64,000 nucleotides of DNA from Ancrocorticia populi (lineage in GTDB: Bacteria; Actinomycetota; Actinomycetes; Actinomycetales; Actinomycetaceae), in NCBI RefSeq assembly GCF_003123745.1, contig NZ_QETB01000003.1, forward strand, positions 62,001-126,000, in the 5' to 3' direction. Every line of letters starts with the position of its first letter. Positions within the stretch are counted from its first letter, which is position 1. Of this stretch, positions 56,050 to 64,000 are shown one piece after another. Both the position numbers and the translations under genes were made by a program. The notes under the pieces are model-generated. The model had not been told where the DNA came from. It worked only from the letters and a program-made list of their open reading frames with translations, and did not search any database.

Positions 56050-57135
56050 TCAGTTACCCCTTCCGGTAGTTCCGAACTGGAGCGAGAAGCGGACATCGCC
56101 CTCGACCATATCGCGCATATCCGCGATTCCGTGGCGCAGCATCAGGGTGCGCTCGATCCCCATGCCGAACGCGAACCCGGAATACACATCGGGATCAATC
56201 CCGGCATTCTTCAGCACCTCGGGGTTCACCATGCCGCAGCCGCCCCATTCGATCCAGCCTGGGCCGCCCTTCTTCTGAGGGAACCACAGGTCCATCTCCG
56301 CGGACGGCTCGGTGAATGGGAAGAAAGAGGGGCGCAGGCGGGTCTTGGCCTCAGGCCCGAACATAGCGCGCGCGAAGTGATCCAGCGTGCCCTTCAGGTG
56401 TGCCATCGTCAGGTGCTTATCCACCGCGAGGCCCTCGACCTGATTGAACACAGGCGTGTGCGTGGAATCCAGCGCATCCGTACGGAACACGCGGCCCGGG
56501 CACGCGATATACAGTGGCGCTCCGCGCTCCAACATCGTGTGGGACTGGACGGGCGAGGTGTGGGTGCGCAGCACGAGGTTCGGCTGGGCCTCCAGCGTTT
56601 CGCGATCGCCGGCCTGCTCCACACCCTCCACATAGAAGGTGTCCTGCATCTGGCGCGCGGGGTGATCCGGCCCGAAGTTCAGCGCATCGAAGTTGAACCA
56701 CTCGTGCTCTACCTCGGGGCCCTCGGCGATGTCCCATCCCATGCTGACGAAAAAGTCCGCCACGTCCTCCATCAGGACGGTGAGCGGGTGACGCGCTCCC
56801 TGCGGGTTGCGGCGAGTGGGTAGCGTGACGTCCACGCGCTCCTCCGCCATGGCGCGAGCCTCCGCCTCGGCCTCGAGGCGCTCAGTTGCGTTGGCCAATG
56901 CCGCCTGAATCTGCTTGCGCGCCCCGCCCATGAGCTTGCCCGCCGTGGGCTTCTCGGACTTATCGAGCGTACGGATTAGGGCGTTGGCGTGCGTGATCGG
57001 GGCATGATCTCCGCTATGTGCCAAGCGTGCCGCCTTGAGTTCTTCGAGCGTTCCCGCCGCTGCAAACGCGGACTTTGCCGCCTCAACTGCTGCGGCGATG
57101 CCCGCCTCATCGAGCGGGCTCAGTTCCTCAGACAT
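56050..57135 (-). CDS. pheS: Phenylalanyl-tRNA synthetase alpha subunit
   Basis: Catalytic subunit, 361 residues. The N-terminal coiled coil is at residues 1-85. The class II core has the motifs [24 protein letters not shown]-type [13 protein letters not shown], the [14 protein letters not shown] motif 2, [37 protein letters not shown] and [18 protein letters not shown]. It leads pheST. Upstream a SpoU methylase is usual in actinobacteria; here that gene is found 6.4 kb away, with an accessory block between. Confidence 0.97.
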   Translation of the reverse strand: MSEELSPLDEAGIAAAVEAAKSAFAAAGTLEELKAARLAHSGDHAPITHANALIRTLDKSEKPTAGKLMGGARKQIQAALANATERLEAEAEARAMAEERVDVTLPTRRNPQGARHPLTVLMEDVADFFVSMGWDIAEGPEVEHEWFNFDALNFGPDHPARQMQDTFYVEGVEQAGDRETLEAQPNLVLRTHTSPVQSHTMLERGAPLYIACPGRVFRTDALDSTHTPVFNQVEGLAVDKHLTMAHLKGTLDHFARAMFGPEAKTRLRPSFFPFTEPSAEMDLWFPQKKGGPGWIEWGGCGMVNPEVLKNAGIDPDVYSGFAFGMGIERTLMLRHGIADMRDMVEGDVRFSLQFGTTGRGN

Positions 57136-57237
57136 GTCTGCCTTTCGCTTAGATGACCACGCTACAGTCTAGTCAATAGCGTGTGATCGTATCCGCACCG
57201 CCCACCACGTTGCGTGCATTTTCACTAAGGTGGGGCC

Positions 57238-58089
57238 ATGCGCACCGTGTTTTGTGGCCTGACAACCATCGATTTGGTCCAGCGAGTTGAGCGGGTACCC
57301 GGCCCCAACGAGAAGGTCGTGTCCGATTCCGCGCTCCTTGATGTGGGTGGCCCCGCCGCAAACGCCGCCCGAACCGCGGGAGCACTTGGCGCCTTCCCCA
57401 CCTTGGTCTCCCCCATCGGTCCCGGGGTGTTCGGCTCGCTGGCAAGTGAGTGGTTGCGTTCGAGTGGAGTTTCCATTGTGGATATTTGTGCCGACGACGG
57501 CGACCCCGCCATCTCCTCCGTCTCCATCGACTCTGATGGGAATCGAGCCGTTATCTCCTCGAACAATACGGGGCGTACCCACGGTTTCCCCGATGAGGAC
57601 ATCCTAGATGGCGCCACCGCGCTCATGGTGGACGGGCATCTGTTGGACGTTCAGATCGCATTGGCACGAACTGCCGAAAGTCTGGGCATTCCGGTAGTCC
57701 TTGACGGCGGGTCGTACAAGCCGGGTCTCGATGCGCTGCTGGGTCACGTGACGCACGCGGTTGTTTCCGCCGATTTTCACCTGCCTGGGGCGGAGGACGC
57801 TCAGGTTCTCGAGACCCTCGTAGGTGCTGGTGCCCAGTTCGCCGCCCGCACCCACGGCGGCGGGGCGATCGAGGCCATCGTGGACGGCAAGCTTTACAAG
57901 CTCCCTATCCAAAAGGCGGCACACGTGGCGGATTCGCTCGGTGCGGGCGATGTTCTGCATGGTGCCTTCACGGCCGCGCTCGGAGCCGGTCAGGATCCGC
58001 TCTCCTCGCTGGCCGCCGCAGCTCAGTTAGCCACGTTGTCTGTCCAGAGCGCTGGCGCCATGGGATGGACCGAAAACCTAGAGGACTAG
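57238..58089 (+). CDS. PfkB-family sugar/nucleoside kinase
   Basis: A 283-residue kinase of the ribokinase/PfkB group. The first signature is VGGPAANAARTAGALGAFPTLVSPIG near residue 37, and the ATP site and catalytic Asp lie in ADSLGAGDVLHGAF near residue 235. It is somewhat short, and the usual lid strands are slim. Substrate unknown; some relatives act on ribose, fructose phosphates or sulfofructose. It has a good AAGGTGGGG upstream. Its stop overlaps that of the convergent SGNH gene by the shared CTAG. It begins 102 bases from the divergent pheS. Confidence 0.9.
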   Translation: MRTVFCGLTTIDLVQRVERVPGPNEKVVSDSALLDVGGPAANAARTAGALGAFPTLVSPIGPGVFGSLASEWLRSSGVSIVDICADDGDPAISSVSIDSDGNRAVISSNNTGRTHGFPDEDILDGATALMVDGHLLDVQIALARTAESLGIPVVLDGGSYKPGLDALLGHVTHAVVSADFHLPGAEDAQVLETLVGAGAQFAARTHGGGAIEAIVDGKLYKLPIQKAAHVADSLGAGDVLHGAFTAALGAGQDPLSSLAAAAQLATLSVQSAGAMGWTENLED

Positions 58090-58895
58090 ATCCCCTTCCA
58101 AGTCGGGACGGCACTCATGTCCACACGTGTGAACTCAAGCCGGTCACTGATCTGGTCCATGAATAGCTGCGACCACCGGTGATACCACGGGGTGTTCGGA
58201 TGGAACATATCCCCCGCGTGATACTCGTTCATATACACCCACGTGGTGAAAGTGTTCGAGAGCTTTTGCAGCTCGATGAGACCCGCCCCGCTCTCCCGTG
58301 AGGCGCGAGCGATCTCGGCAGACATTTCCGCCGCGCGTGGCTCCGTCTTCAACGGTTTGAACGTGGGAATGTCCGCCACGAATGTGGGCGCAGAGATTCG
58401 CCCGAGGATCGCGTCCATGCGCCGCCCAAACTCGGGGACGGTTAGGCCCGCGACGCCCACGTCATTGCCACCGATGTCCAGTGTCACAACGTCAGGAACA
58501 AGCGGCTTGCCACCGATCGTCAGCCCCTCCAATTGAGGGATCTGGGTGCCCAAAACAGAGGCGGCGGTTCCGCCGGAGAGCGAGATGTTGAGCAACGCCA
58601 CGTCGCGCCCAGTGGCCGCTTTCAGACCAGCTGCTATGCGCGGAACATACCCATCCTCGAAGCGTGCAGCACCCAGCCCTTGCGCCGCAGAATCGCCAAG
58701 CGCCACGTAGATCAGCGGGAGTTCGCCGCCCGATTGCGCGGTCTTCTCTAGCCGAGCCATCGTGGCGAGAAGGTTTTCCTCCCAGCGCCGCCTGAACGGG
58801 GTGTTCTGCTTTGCCACCGCCTTAGCGCGCCGATAAATCGTCAGCGTTCCTGCGCCGATACCCAATCCTGTTAATCCGCGTGCTGCCCTATTCAT
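58086..58895 (-). CDS. SGNH/GDSL-type hydrolase
   Basis: Lipase/esterase-fold protein of 269 residues. Block I is YVALGDSAAQGLGA near residue 62, with nucleophile Ser; block III has DIGGNDVGVAGL, and the final Asp-His is in DMFHPN near residue 235. The N-terminal 25 residues may be a weak membrane helix (GLTGLGIGAGTLTIY), so it could be at the cell surface; no clear signal cleavage site. Substrate unknown: an ester or acyl group. The gene is last after the ferredoxin oxidoreductase set, 15 bases past its flavoprotein gene. Confidence 0.88.
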   Translation of the reverse strand: MNRAARGLTGLGIGAGTLTIYRRAKAVAKQNTPFRRRWEENLLATMARLEKTAQSGGELPLIYVALGDSAAQGLGAARFEDGYVPRIAAGLKAATGRDVALLNISLSGGTAASVLGTQIPQLEGLTIGGKPLVPDVVTLDIGGNDVGVAGLTVPEFGRRMDAILGRISAPTFVADIPTFKPLKTEPRAAEMSAEIARASRESGAGLIELQKLSNTFTTWVYMNEYHAGDMFHPNTPWYHRWSQLFMDQISDRLEFTRVDMSAVPTWKGI

Positions 58896-58910
58896 ACTCT
58901 CAAGTTACAG

Positions 58911-60545
58911 CTAAATCTCCTCCGGAATCATCTCGATCGCACCACATGGACACTCCGCGGCACACACTCCGCATCCCTTGCAATAGTCATACTTGAACTC
59001 GTAGCTTCCGGGCTCCAGCTTGGTGATGGCATTGTCCGGGCACACGCCGAAGCAGTTGTCGCAACCAAAGCAGTTACCGCAGCTCATGCACCGCCGGGCC
59101 TCGAACAGTGCCGAATTCTCGTCGAGTCCCTGCACAACCTCCGCGAAGGTGGACGCCCTTCGGGCCCCTTCGATGCGCTCGCGCACCTGATGGGGAGCAT
59201 CCGAGTAATACCACGTCTCCATGCGGTCCAAACCGGCATCCCCCGGCTTGGGTGCGGGGTTGTACTCGGTTCCACGCAGGTAGCCATCGATGTAGCGGGC
59301 TGCCTTCTTGCCGTGGCCGATCGCCATGGTCACGTTCTTCTCGGACGGAACCATGTCACCGCCGGCAAACAGGCCGGGGCGTCCCGTGCGCATCTGGCGA
59401 TCCACCTCGACGATCCCGTCCTTGACCGCAACGTCGGGCATGCCATCAAGCAAGCCCAGATCAGACTCCTGACCGAGCGCCATGACCACTGAATCAGCTT
59501 CAAGCTGCTCGTATTCGCCGGTGGGCTGAGGGAAACCGTTTTCGTCGAGCTCCATCTTTTCGATCATGAGCTCCGCTGAATCAATGTGCTTGATCGTCGA
59601 AAGCCAGCGCATCTTGATACCTTCTTCTTCGGCCTCAGTGACCTCGGAATCGTTGGCAGGCATACGATCGCGTGTGCGCCGGTACAGGATGACAGAATCG
59701 GTGGCACCCAAGCGCTTTGCGGTGCGCGCGGCATCGATGGCCGTGTTTCCACCGCCGTATACCACTACGCGACGGCCAAGCAAAGGCTGTGCCTCGCCGC
59801 CTTCCTGAGACGTCTCAACACCGCGCAGCATCTCCACTGCGTCCAGCACGTGTGAGGCCGAACCGGCCGGGATGTTCACATGCTTGCCGATCTGGGCGCC
59901 AACAGCGAGGAATACGGAATCGAATTCGGCCAGAGCCGCCTCCAGATCGGTGACCTTGGTGTTCATCTCGAAGGTCACGCCCATGTCTTCGATCCGCTTG
60001 ATCTCGCCGTCAAGGATTCCCCGTGGTAGGCGGTAGGACGGAATGCCATAGCGCATCATCCCGCCGGGTAGTTCGCCGTCGTCCCTCACCGTCACCTTGT
60101 GTCCCAACCTGGCGAGGTGGTACGCGGCCGAAAGCCCAGAAGGCCCGGCGCCCACAATCAGTACCGTCTTTCCGGAGGCCGGCCCCATCGGCTTCACGCT
60201 CCAGCCTTCCTGAAGTGCCTTATCTCCTAGGAAGCGCTCGATGGCGTTGATGCCCACGGCCTCGTCCACCTGTGCCCGGTTACAAGCGGTCTGGCACGTG
60301 TGGTAGCACACGCGGCCCATGACTGCTGGGAGCGGGTTATTTACCATGATCTCGCGCCAAGCGGCCTCGTAATCGCCTTCTTCGGCGTGGTAGAGCCACT
60401 GCTGGATGTTCTCCCCGGCGGGGCACTCCTTGTTGCAGGGAGGCATGAGGTTCACGTACACCGGGCGCTCGGTGCGCCACGATCCGGTTCGATTAGCGGC
60501 GGAGCTCCCCACCGGGAGCATCACCGCGAATGGTAGATTCTGCAT
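58911..60545 (-). CDS. GltD-like NAD(P)H flavoprotein fused to a ferredoxin domain, partner of the 2-oxoacid oxidoreductase
   Basis: A 544-residue protein in three parts. An N-terminal helical domain with two iron-sulfur cysteine sets (PPCNKECPAG near residue 36; CYHTCQTACNRAQ near residue 80). A GltD-type core with FAD site VLIVGAGPSGLSAAYHLA near residue 128 and NAD(P) site VVVYGGGNTAIDAARTAKRL near residue 260. A C-terminal domain with two 4Fe-4S motifs (CGNCFGCDNCFGVCP and CKGCGVCAAECPCGAIE) in the role of PorD. It follows porB by 3 bases. It should pass electrons between pyruvate oxidation and NAD(P)H; direction is unknown. Confidence 0.9.
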   Translation of the reverse strand: MQNLPFAVMLPVGSSAANRTGSWRTERPVYVNLMPPCNKECPAGENIQQWLYHAEEGDYEAAWREIMVNNPLPAVMGRVCYHTCQTACNRAQVDEAVGINAIERFLGDKALQEGWSVKPMGPASGKTVLIVGAGPSGLSAAYHLARLGHKVTVRDDGELPGGMMRYGIPSYRLPRGILDGEIKRIEDMGVTFEMNTKVTDLEAALAEFDSVFLAVGAQIGKHVNIPAGSASHVLDAVEMLRGVETSQEGGEAQPLLGRRVVVYGGGNTAIDAARTAKRLGATDSVILYRRTRDRMPANDSEVTEAEEEGIKMRWLSTIKHIDSAELMIEKMELDENGFPQPTGEYEQLEADSVVMALGQESDLGLLDGMPDVAVKDGIVEVDRQMRTGRPGLFAGGDMVPSEKNVTMAIGHGKKAARYIDGYLRGTEYNPAPKPGDAGLDRMETWYYSDAPHQVRERIEGARRASTFAEVVQGLDENSALFEARRCMSCGNCFGCDNCFGVCPDNAITKLEPGSYEFKYDYCKGCGVCAAECPCGAIEMIPEEI

Positions 60546-60548
60546 TCC

Positions 60549-61607
60549 TCAGTCCTCCTCGTGCTTCACGAACGGGTCTAGGCCCTCTTCGTCGATAAGC
60601 CCGTACCGTCGGATGTTCTTGTCCGCGACTCCCTGCAGGCGCTCCAACACGCTCTGATCAGCGCCCTTCTTGAACAAGTGGGCGAACCTCCGCTGGGGGC
60701 GCAGATACTCCTCCACGGCTACGGGCCGGCGAATCTTCGTCACGGCCGTGACCTCACCTTCTTCGGCTTCAAACACCGGGAACAGTCCCGATTGGGTAGC
60801 AAGCCGGGCCAGCTTAATCGTCACGTTGGAAGCCGATCCCCAGCCGAGCGGGCACGGTACCAGCACGTGGATGTAGCGCGCCCCGCGATACTTCATCGCC
60901 TTATCCACCTTGTATTCAAGATCGGATAGATCCGCCACGGTTGCGGTAGCCACGTAAGGGATTTCGTGGGCCATGGCAATGCGCGGCATGTCCTTGCCCT
61001 GCCCCCACACGTTTCCAGGGTTGGGCCCAACGGGTTGCGTTGTTGCCGTGCGAGCTGTTGGAGGTGTTGCTCCAGAACGCTGCACGCCTGTGTTCATATA
61101 GCCCTGATTGTCGTAGCAAATGTAGAGCACATCGTCATTGCGCTCGAACATGCCGGAAAGGGCACCCATGCCGATATCAACGGTTCCGCCGTCGCCGCCC
61201 TGTGCGATCACGCGGGTTTCGGTCTTGCCCTTGGCACGGAGTGCGGCCTGCACACCCGTCGCTACAGCTGGGGCGTTGCCAAAGAGTGAATGGATCCACG
61301 GAAGCTTCCATGAAGTTTCCGGGTAAGGCGTAGAGAACACTTCGAGGCAGCCAGTAGCGTTGACCGCGATAACGTTATTCCCCGCGGCGTTCATCGCCGC
61401 ATCCACGGCGTACCGGGCGCCCAGCGCCTCGCCGCATCCCTGACAGGCGCGGTGTCCCGAGGTCAGCGAGTTCGCGCGGTCTGCCTCAGACTGGACAGAT
61501 CGCAGTGCTTCGGGAACCAGACGGTTTCCCACCGCGAACGAACCAACTTGGTAATACTTCACCTCGTTGCGCGCGGCTGCATCCTTTTCGAGTGGCTGCG
61601 TACTCAT
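60549..61607 (-). CDS. porB: 2-oxoacid (pyruvate):ferredoxin oxidoreductase beta subunit
   Basis: TPP-binding subunit of 352 residues. It shows a cluster-binding CQGCGEALG near residue 56, the TPP motif AQGGDGGTVDIGMGALSGMFERNDDVLYICYDNQGYMNTG near residue 135 and a late LVPCPLGWG. PorB normally holds one 4Fe-4S cluster through four Cys, of which two CxxC partners and C-terminal Cys are visible. Its ATG overlaps the porA stop by one base. Pyruvate is the best-known substrate for this type, but a 2-oxoglutarate or branched-chain substrate is possible. Confidence 0.93.
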   Translation of the reverse strand: MSTQPLEKDAAARNEVKYYQVGSFAVGNRLVPEALRSVQSEADRANSLTSGHRACQGCGEALGARYAVDAAMNAAGNNVIAVNATGCLEVFSTPYPETSWKLPWIHSLFGNAPAVATGVQAALRAKGKTETRVIAQGGDGGTVDIGMGALSGMFERNDDVLYICYDNQGYMNTGVQRSGATPPTARTATTQPVGPNPGNVWGQGKDMPRIAMAHEIPYVATATVADLSDLEYKVDKAMKYRGARYIHVLVPCPLGWGSASNVTIKLARLATQSGLFPVFEAEEGEVTAVTKIRRPVAVEEYLRPQRRFAHLFKKGADQSVLERLQGVADKNIRRYGLIDEEGLDPFVKHEED

Positions 61608-62863
61608 TATTCAGCCTCCTGCAACACCATTTCGGTGATGTCTTTAATCATGTTCTCGGGCGTTGACCCGGACCTACGGGTACCGCGCTGACGCTCGAGC
61701 TCCTTCTCCACCAGCTCACGGTTCAAATCCAAGAATGTGAAGCGCTTCTGCTTGCCCGCCTTTAGCTCGTCTAGGTAGCCGTGCAGCGAAGCTGAGGTAA
61801 TGTCGCGTCCGCCCAAGCCAGCGATAAGTTCGTAGTGATCTACGTTTTCGTCCAGAAGCGCCGTGCGAACGTTTGAGGAGACGATGCCTCCGATACCTAC
61901 GGAGAACGCCTTTTCAAGAACGACGACGGTCTTCGCTCGTGCCAAGGCCCTCCTCACAGCGAGACGAGGGAACGGGCGGAAGGACACGAGAGAAACAACG
62001 CCGATCTTCTCGCCAGCTTCCCGGCGCTGATCGATTACGTCACGGAGCGTTCCGGTAACCGAACCGAGGCAGAGAACAATGGTTTCCGCGTCCTCCGTCC
62101 GGTACTCATGGAGCAGGCCTCCCGAATCGCGGCCGAACACCTCTTGGAATTCCTTCTGTACCTGCGGGATCAGCTCTAGCGCCTGCATCTGCTTGTGGTG
62201 GGCAAGGTACTTCACCTCGGTGAACGCCTCAGGCCCCACCATCGCGCCCATGGAGAGCGGGTTCTCCGGGTCAAGGACCACGCGCGGCTCATAGGACGGG
62301 AGGAACGTCGCGATGTCCTCAGCATCGGGAACATCTACCTGCTCCACGGCGTGGGTCAGAATAAACCCATCCATGCATACCATGACGGGCAGTGAGAGCT
62401 CCTCGGCAATCTTGAAAGCCTGAACATGTAGATCTGCGGCCTCCTGATTGTCCTTGGCGTAGAGCTGGAGCCAGCCGGAATCACGCTGCGACATTGCATC
62501 CGAGTGGTCATTCCAGATGTTGATGGGGCCGCCGATGGCGCGATTGGCCACCGTCATGACGATGGGCAGACCAAGTCCCGAGGCGTTGTAGACCGCCTCG
62601 ACCATAAACAGAAGTCCCTGCGATGCAGTTGCGGTGTAGGCCCGGGCGCCGGCCGCCGACGCGCCGATGCAAGCGGACATGGCCGCGAACTCGGACTCCA
62701 CGTTCACGTACTCGCAGCCTTCGAGCTCGCCTGCCTTCACTTGGCGGGACAGCTCCTCCACGATGTGCGTCTGTGGCGAAATCGGGTAGGCCGAAATTAC
62801 CTCCGGGTGGCACCCGGCCACCGCATGGGCAATTGCCTTAGACCCCTCAATTTGCTGCAGCAT
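61607..62863 (-). CDS. porA: 2-oxoacid (pyruvate):ferredoxin oxidoreductase alpha subunit
   Basis: Substrate-binding subunit of 418 residues with the transketolase-type N-terminal domain. YPISPQTHIVEELS near residue 26 and FAAMSACIGASAAGARAYTATASQGLLFMVEAVYNASG near residue 62 are typical of PorA; the TASQGL block contacts TPP. NRAIGGPINIWNDHSDAMSQRDSGWLQLYA follows. It overlaps porG by 17 bases and porB by one. Together the three subunits oxidise pyruvate to acetyl-CoA and CO2 with reduced ferredoxin, useful under low oxygen. Confidence 0.94.
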   Translation of the reverse strand: MLQQIEGSKAIAHAVAGCHPEVISAYPISPQTHIVEELSRQVKAGELEGCEYVNVESEFAAMSACIGASAAGARAYTATASQGLLFMVEAVYNASGLGLPIVMTVANRAIGGPINIWNDHSDAMSQRDSGWLQLYAKDNQEAADLHVQAFKIAEELSLPVMVCMDGFILTHAVEQVDVPDAEDIATFLPSYEPRVVLDPENPLSMGAMVGPEAFTEVKYLAHHKQMQALELIPQVQKEFQEVFGRDSGGLLHEYRTEDAETIVLCLGSVTGTLRDVIDQRREAGEKIGVVSLVSFRPFPRLAVRRALARAKTVVVLEKAFSVGIGGIVSSNVRTALLDENVDHYELIAGLGGRDITSASLHGYLDELKAGKQKRFTFLDLNRELVEKELERQRGTRRSGSTPENMIKDITEMVLQEAE

Positions 62864-63428
62864 GCTCTACCTCCTTCGCCACCAGGGCGTACGCGGCCTC
62901 CGCGGCCGCCACGTTCTTTTCTCCCACTGCCCCGGGGAAGCGCTCGCGAACAGCGCCTTCAACTGATTCCAATTGGAACGGGTGTGCCAGTGCGGCCATC
63001 CCTCCCAGAAGCACAGCGTTGGGGACCGTGCGTCCCGTGTGCTCGCGGGCAATGTCCGTTGCGGGAATGGACATAACGTGCCCGGCTGGCTGCTGGGTGA
63101 CCAGCCAATCTAGCCCAAGCTCGCTGGGCGATTTCGAGGAGTTGATGAGGGCATAACCGTCCTTGGTTAAGCCCGAGAACACATCGAGGATCGGCAGGAG
63201 GGTGGGGTCCTGAACAATAATAAGATCAGGGGACAAAACAGGTTCTCGCGTGCGGATCTCTGTGTCTCGAATCCGCGCGTAGGCAACAACTGGTGCGCCC
63301 GTCCGCTCAGATCCAAACGACGGGAAAGCTTGCGCGTGGCGGCCCTCATGGAAGGCTGCCATAGCCACCATGTCGGCGGCCGTGACCACTCCCTGTCCGC
63401 CTCGTCCATGAATGCGTACTTCGACCAT
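62847..63428 (-). CDS. porG: 2-oxoacid (pyruvate):ferredoxin oxidoreductase gamma subunit
   Basis: A 193-residue subunit with the family start VEVRIHGRGGQGVVTAADMVAMAAFHEGRHAQAFPSFGSERTGAPV, AYARIRD and the central LVIV-type VLSPDLIIVQDPTLL. It binds the coenzyme A side of the complex. It is the first gene of the operon; 117 bases upstream contain an inverted repeat that probably controls it. Confidence 0.94.
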   Translation of the reverse strand: MVEVRIHGRGGQGVVTAADMVAMAAFHEGRHAQAFPSFGSERTGAPVVAYARIRDTEIRTREPVLSPDLIIVQDPTLLPILDVFSGLTKDGYALINSSKSPSELGLDWLVTQQPAGHVMSIPATDIAREHTGRTVPNAVLLGGMAALAHPFQLESVEGAVRERFPGAVGEKNVAAAEAAYALVAKEVEHAAAN

Positions 63429-63483
63429 GTCCTCAGACTAGGACTCCGTGAAAATACGTGCGTCGCTATCCGCGCCTATGAAA

Positions 63484-63511
63484 CACGTTTCGTTTTATGC
63501 AACGAAACTCG
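63484..63511. promoter_or_regulatory. Inverted repeat upstream of the por operon
   Basis: GTTTCGTT (63487-63494) and AACGAAAC (63501-63508) are perfect arms around TTATGC; outer CACG and CTCGTG extend the symmetry. It lies about 60 bases before the porG ATG. On the minus strand TTGCAT near the centre could be a -35 with CATAGG 16 bases on, so a protein bound here would control transcription. A hairpin in RNA is the other reading. Confidence 0.55.
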
Positions 63512-63545
63512 TGCGAATTGATGCGGCAATAGCAGGACCCTAGTC

Positions 63546-64000
63546 CTACGAAACGGTGCGTTGCGCCATTGCGGTTGTATACAGACAAATGGATGCTGCC
63601 ACCGAGACATTGAGGGACTCAGCTTGCCCATAGAGCGGTATGGCCACCTTGGCATCTACCTCTGAGAGATCCACGCCATCGAAGCCGCGCGCCTCATTGC
63701 CCACAACCCATAGAGTTGAGCGAGAAATGTCCGGTCCACCAGTTACTCCCGCGCCATATGCCGCCTGTACGAGGGCCGGAAGGTCCCACTCCCCCGTACC
63801 TTCCGCAGCCAGTACCTGCATGCCCGCGGCATGCGCCTGAGCAATGATTTCAGCGAGGTCTAGGTTCGTTGCAGCAGGGACGTGAAAAAGGGAACCGACC
63901 GTTGAGCGGACCACCTTGGGCGCCGTCAATTCGGCGCATCCCTTGGTCAAGAGCACTGCGCCTGCACCCGCCGCATCGGCGCTGCGCACGATGGTCCCTA
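63546..64000 (-). CDS. SpoU/TrmH-family RNA 2'-O-ribose methyltransferase (5' end outside window)
   Basis: C-terminal 151 residues of a SAM-dependent RNA methylase with a trefoil-knot fold. The frame is open up to the right edge; a GTG at 63989 is an internal Val, since the codons before it read G-T-I and complete the motif 1 GTIVRSADAAGAGAV. Motifs 2 and 3 are WVVGNEARGF and the final PLYGQAESLNVSVAASICLY, with the knot Asn and SAM contacts. It is probably the rRNA methylase (TsnR/RlmB-like) that precedes pheS in many actinobacteria. Confidence 0.93.
   Translation of the reverse strand, partial: GTIVRSADAAGAGAVLLTKGCAELTAPKVVRSTVGSLFHVPAATNLDLAEIIAQAHAAGMQVLAAEGTGEWDLPALVQAAYGAGVTGGPDISRSTLWVVGNEARGFDGVDLSEVDAKVAIPLYGQAESLNVSVAASICLYTTAMAQRTVS

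Noticed and set aside
56017-56823. Plus-strand open frame of 268 codons
   Set aside because: Antisense to pheS, Arg/His-rich, no domain; shadow frame.
1-64000. CRISPR arrays, insertion sequences, prophage genes, rRNA or tRNA genes
   Set aside because: No regularly spaced repeats, transposase or integrase motifs, phage structural proteins, or cloverleaf sequences were seen on either strand.

Overview
The window is chromosomal DNA from a high-GC Gram-positive (Actinobacteria). Gene order, codon use, a zinc-free S4, a degenerate PriA and EF-P with a PGKGPAF loop all fit. I lean to the Actinomycetaceae (Trueperella/Arcanobacterium/Actinomyces relatives), but that is inference. Coding density is very high, nearly everything is on the minus strand, and I see no tRNA, rRNA, CRISPR array, prophage or insertion sequence.

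Two conserved housekeeping chains form the backbone. Read in the direction of transcription, right to left, the first is SpoU methylase / pheS-pheT, then aspS-GNAT-rarA, rpsD, DUF948-alaS-ruvX-mltG-(AroE-like)-prepilin peptidase, aroC-aroK-(AroK-like). The second is efp-nusB-pyrR-pyrB-pyrC-carA-carB-pyrF-gmk-rpoZ-coaBC-metK, then priA-fmt-rsmB-rpe, and hisE-hisG at the left edge. Most junctions overlap by ATGA, GTGA or TAATG, so translation is coupled. pyrR carries a PyrR binding loop next to its ribosome binding site, and metK ends in a strong terminator.

Accessory blocks interrupt this backbone. (1) About 1.1-15 kb, between rpe and hisE, where many actinobacteria keep riboflavin synthesis genes. 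Here it holds an FMN riboswitch driving a riboflavin-type importer (RibX/RibY, no ATPase), an iron/siderophore-type ABC operon, a four-gene set (APC permease, DDAH, PutP, aldo/keto reductase) behind ArgR-like direct repeats, PPK2, a PGPGW membrane protein, an S41 peptidase plus toxin-antitoxin pair bracketed by 21-bp direct repeats, and an MFS pump behind a palindrome. (2) 20.1-22.1 kb: a GntR/YtrA regulator with a two-gene ABC exporter and a clear self-operator, between metK and priA. (3) glpD at 36.8-38.5 kb. (4) 57.2-63.4 kb: PfkB kinase, SGNH hydrolase and a pyruvate/2-oxoacid:ferredoxin oxidoreductase operon ending in a GltD-like flavoprotein with iron-sulfur domains, behind an inverted-repeat operator.

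The most interesting points are: the riboflavin locus apparently changed from synthesis to uptake with its FMN riboswitch in place; two degenerate shikimate-pathway look-alikes at the positions where aroB and aroE are expected; the arginine-derivative cassette; the 21-bp direct repeats around the peptidase/TA segment; and the ferredoxin oxidoreductase with an attached NAD(P)H-type flavoprotein.
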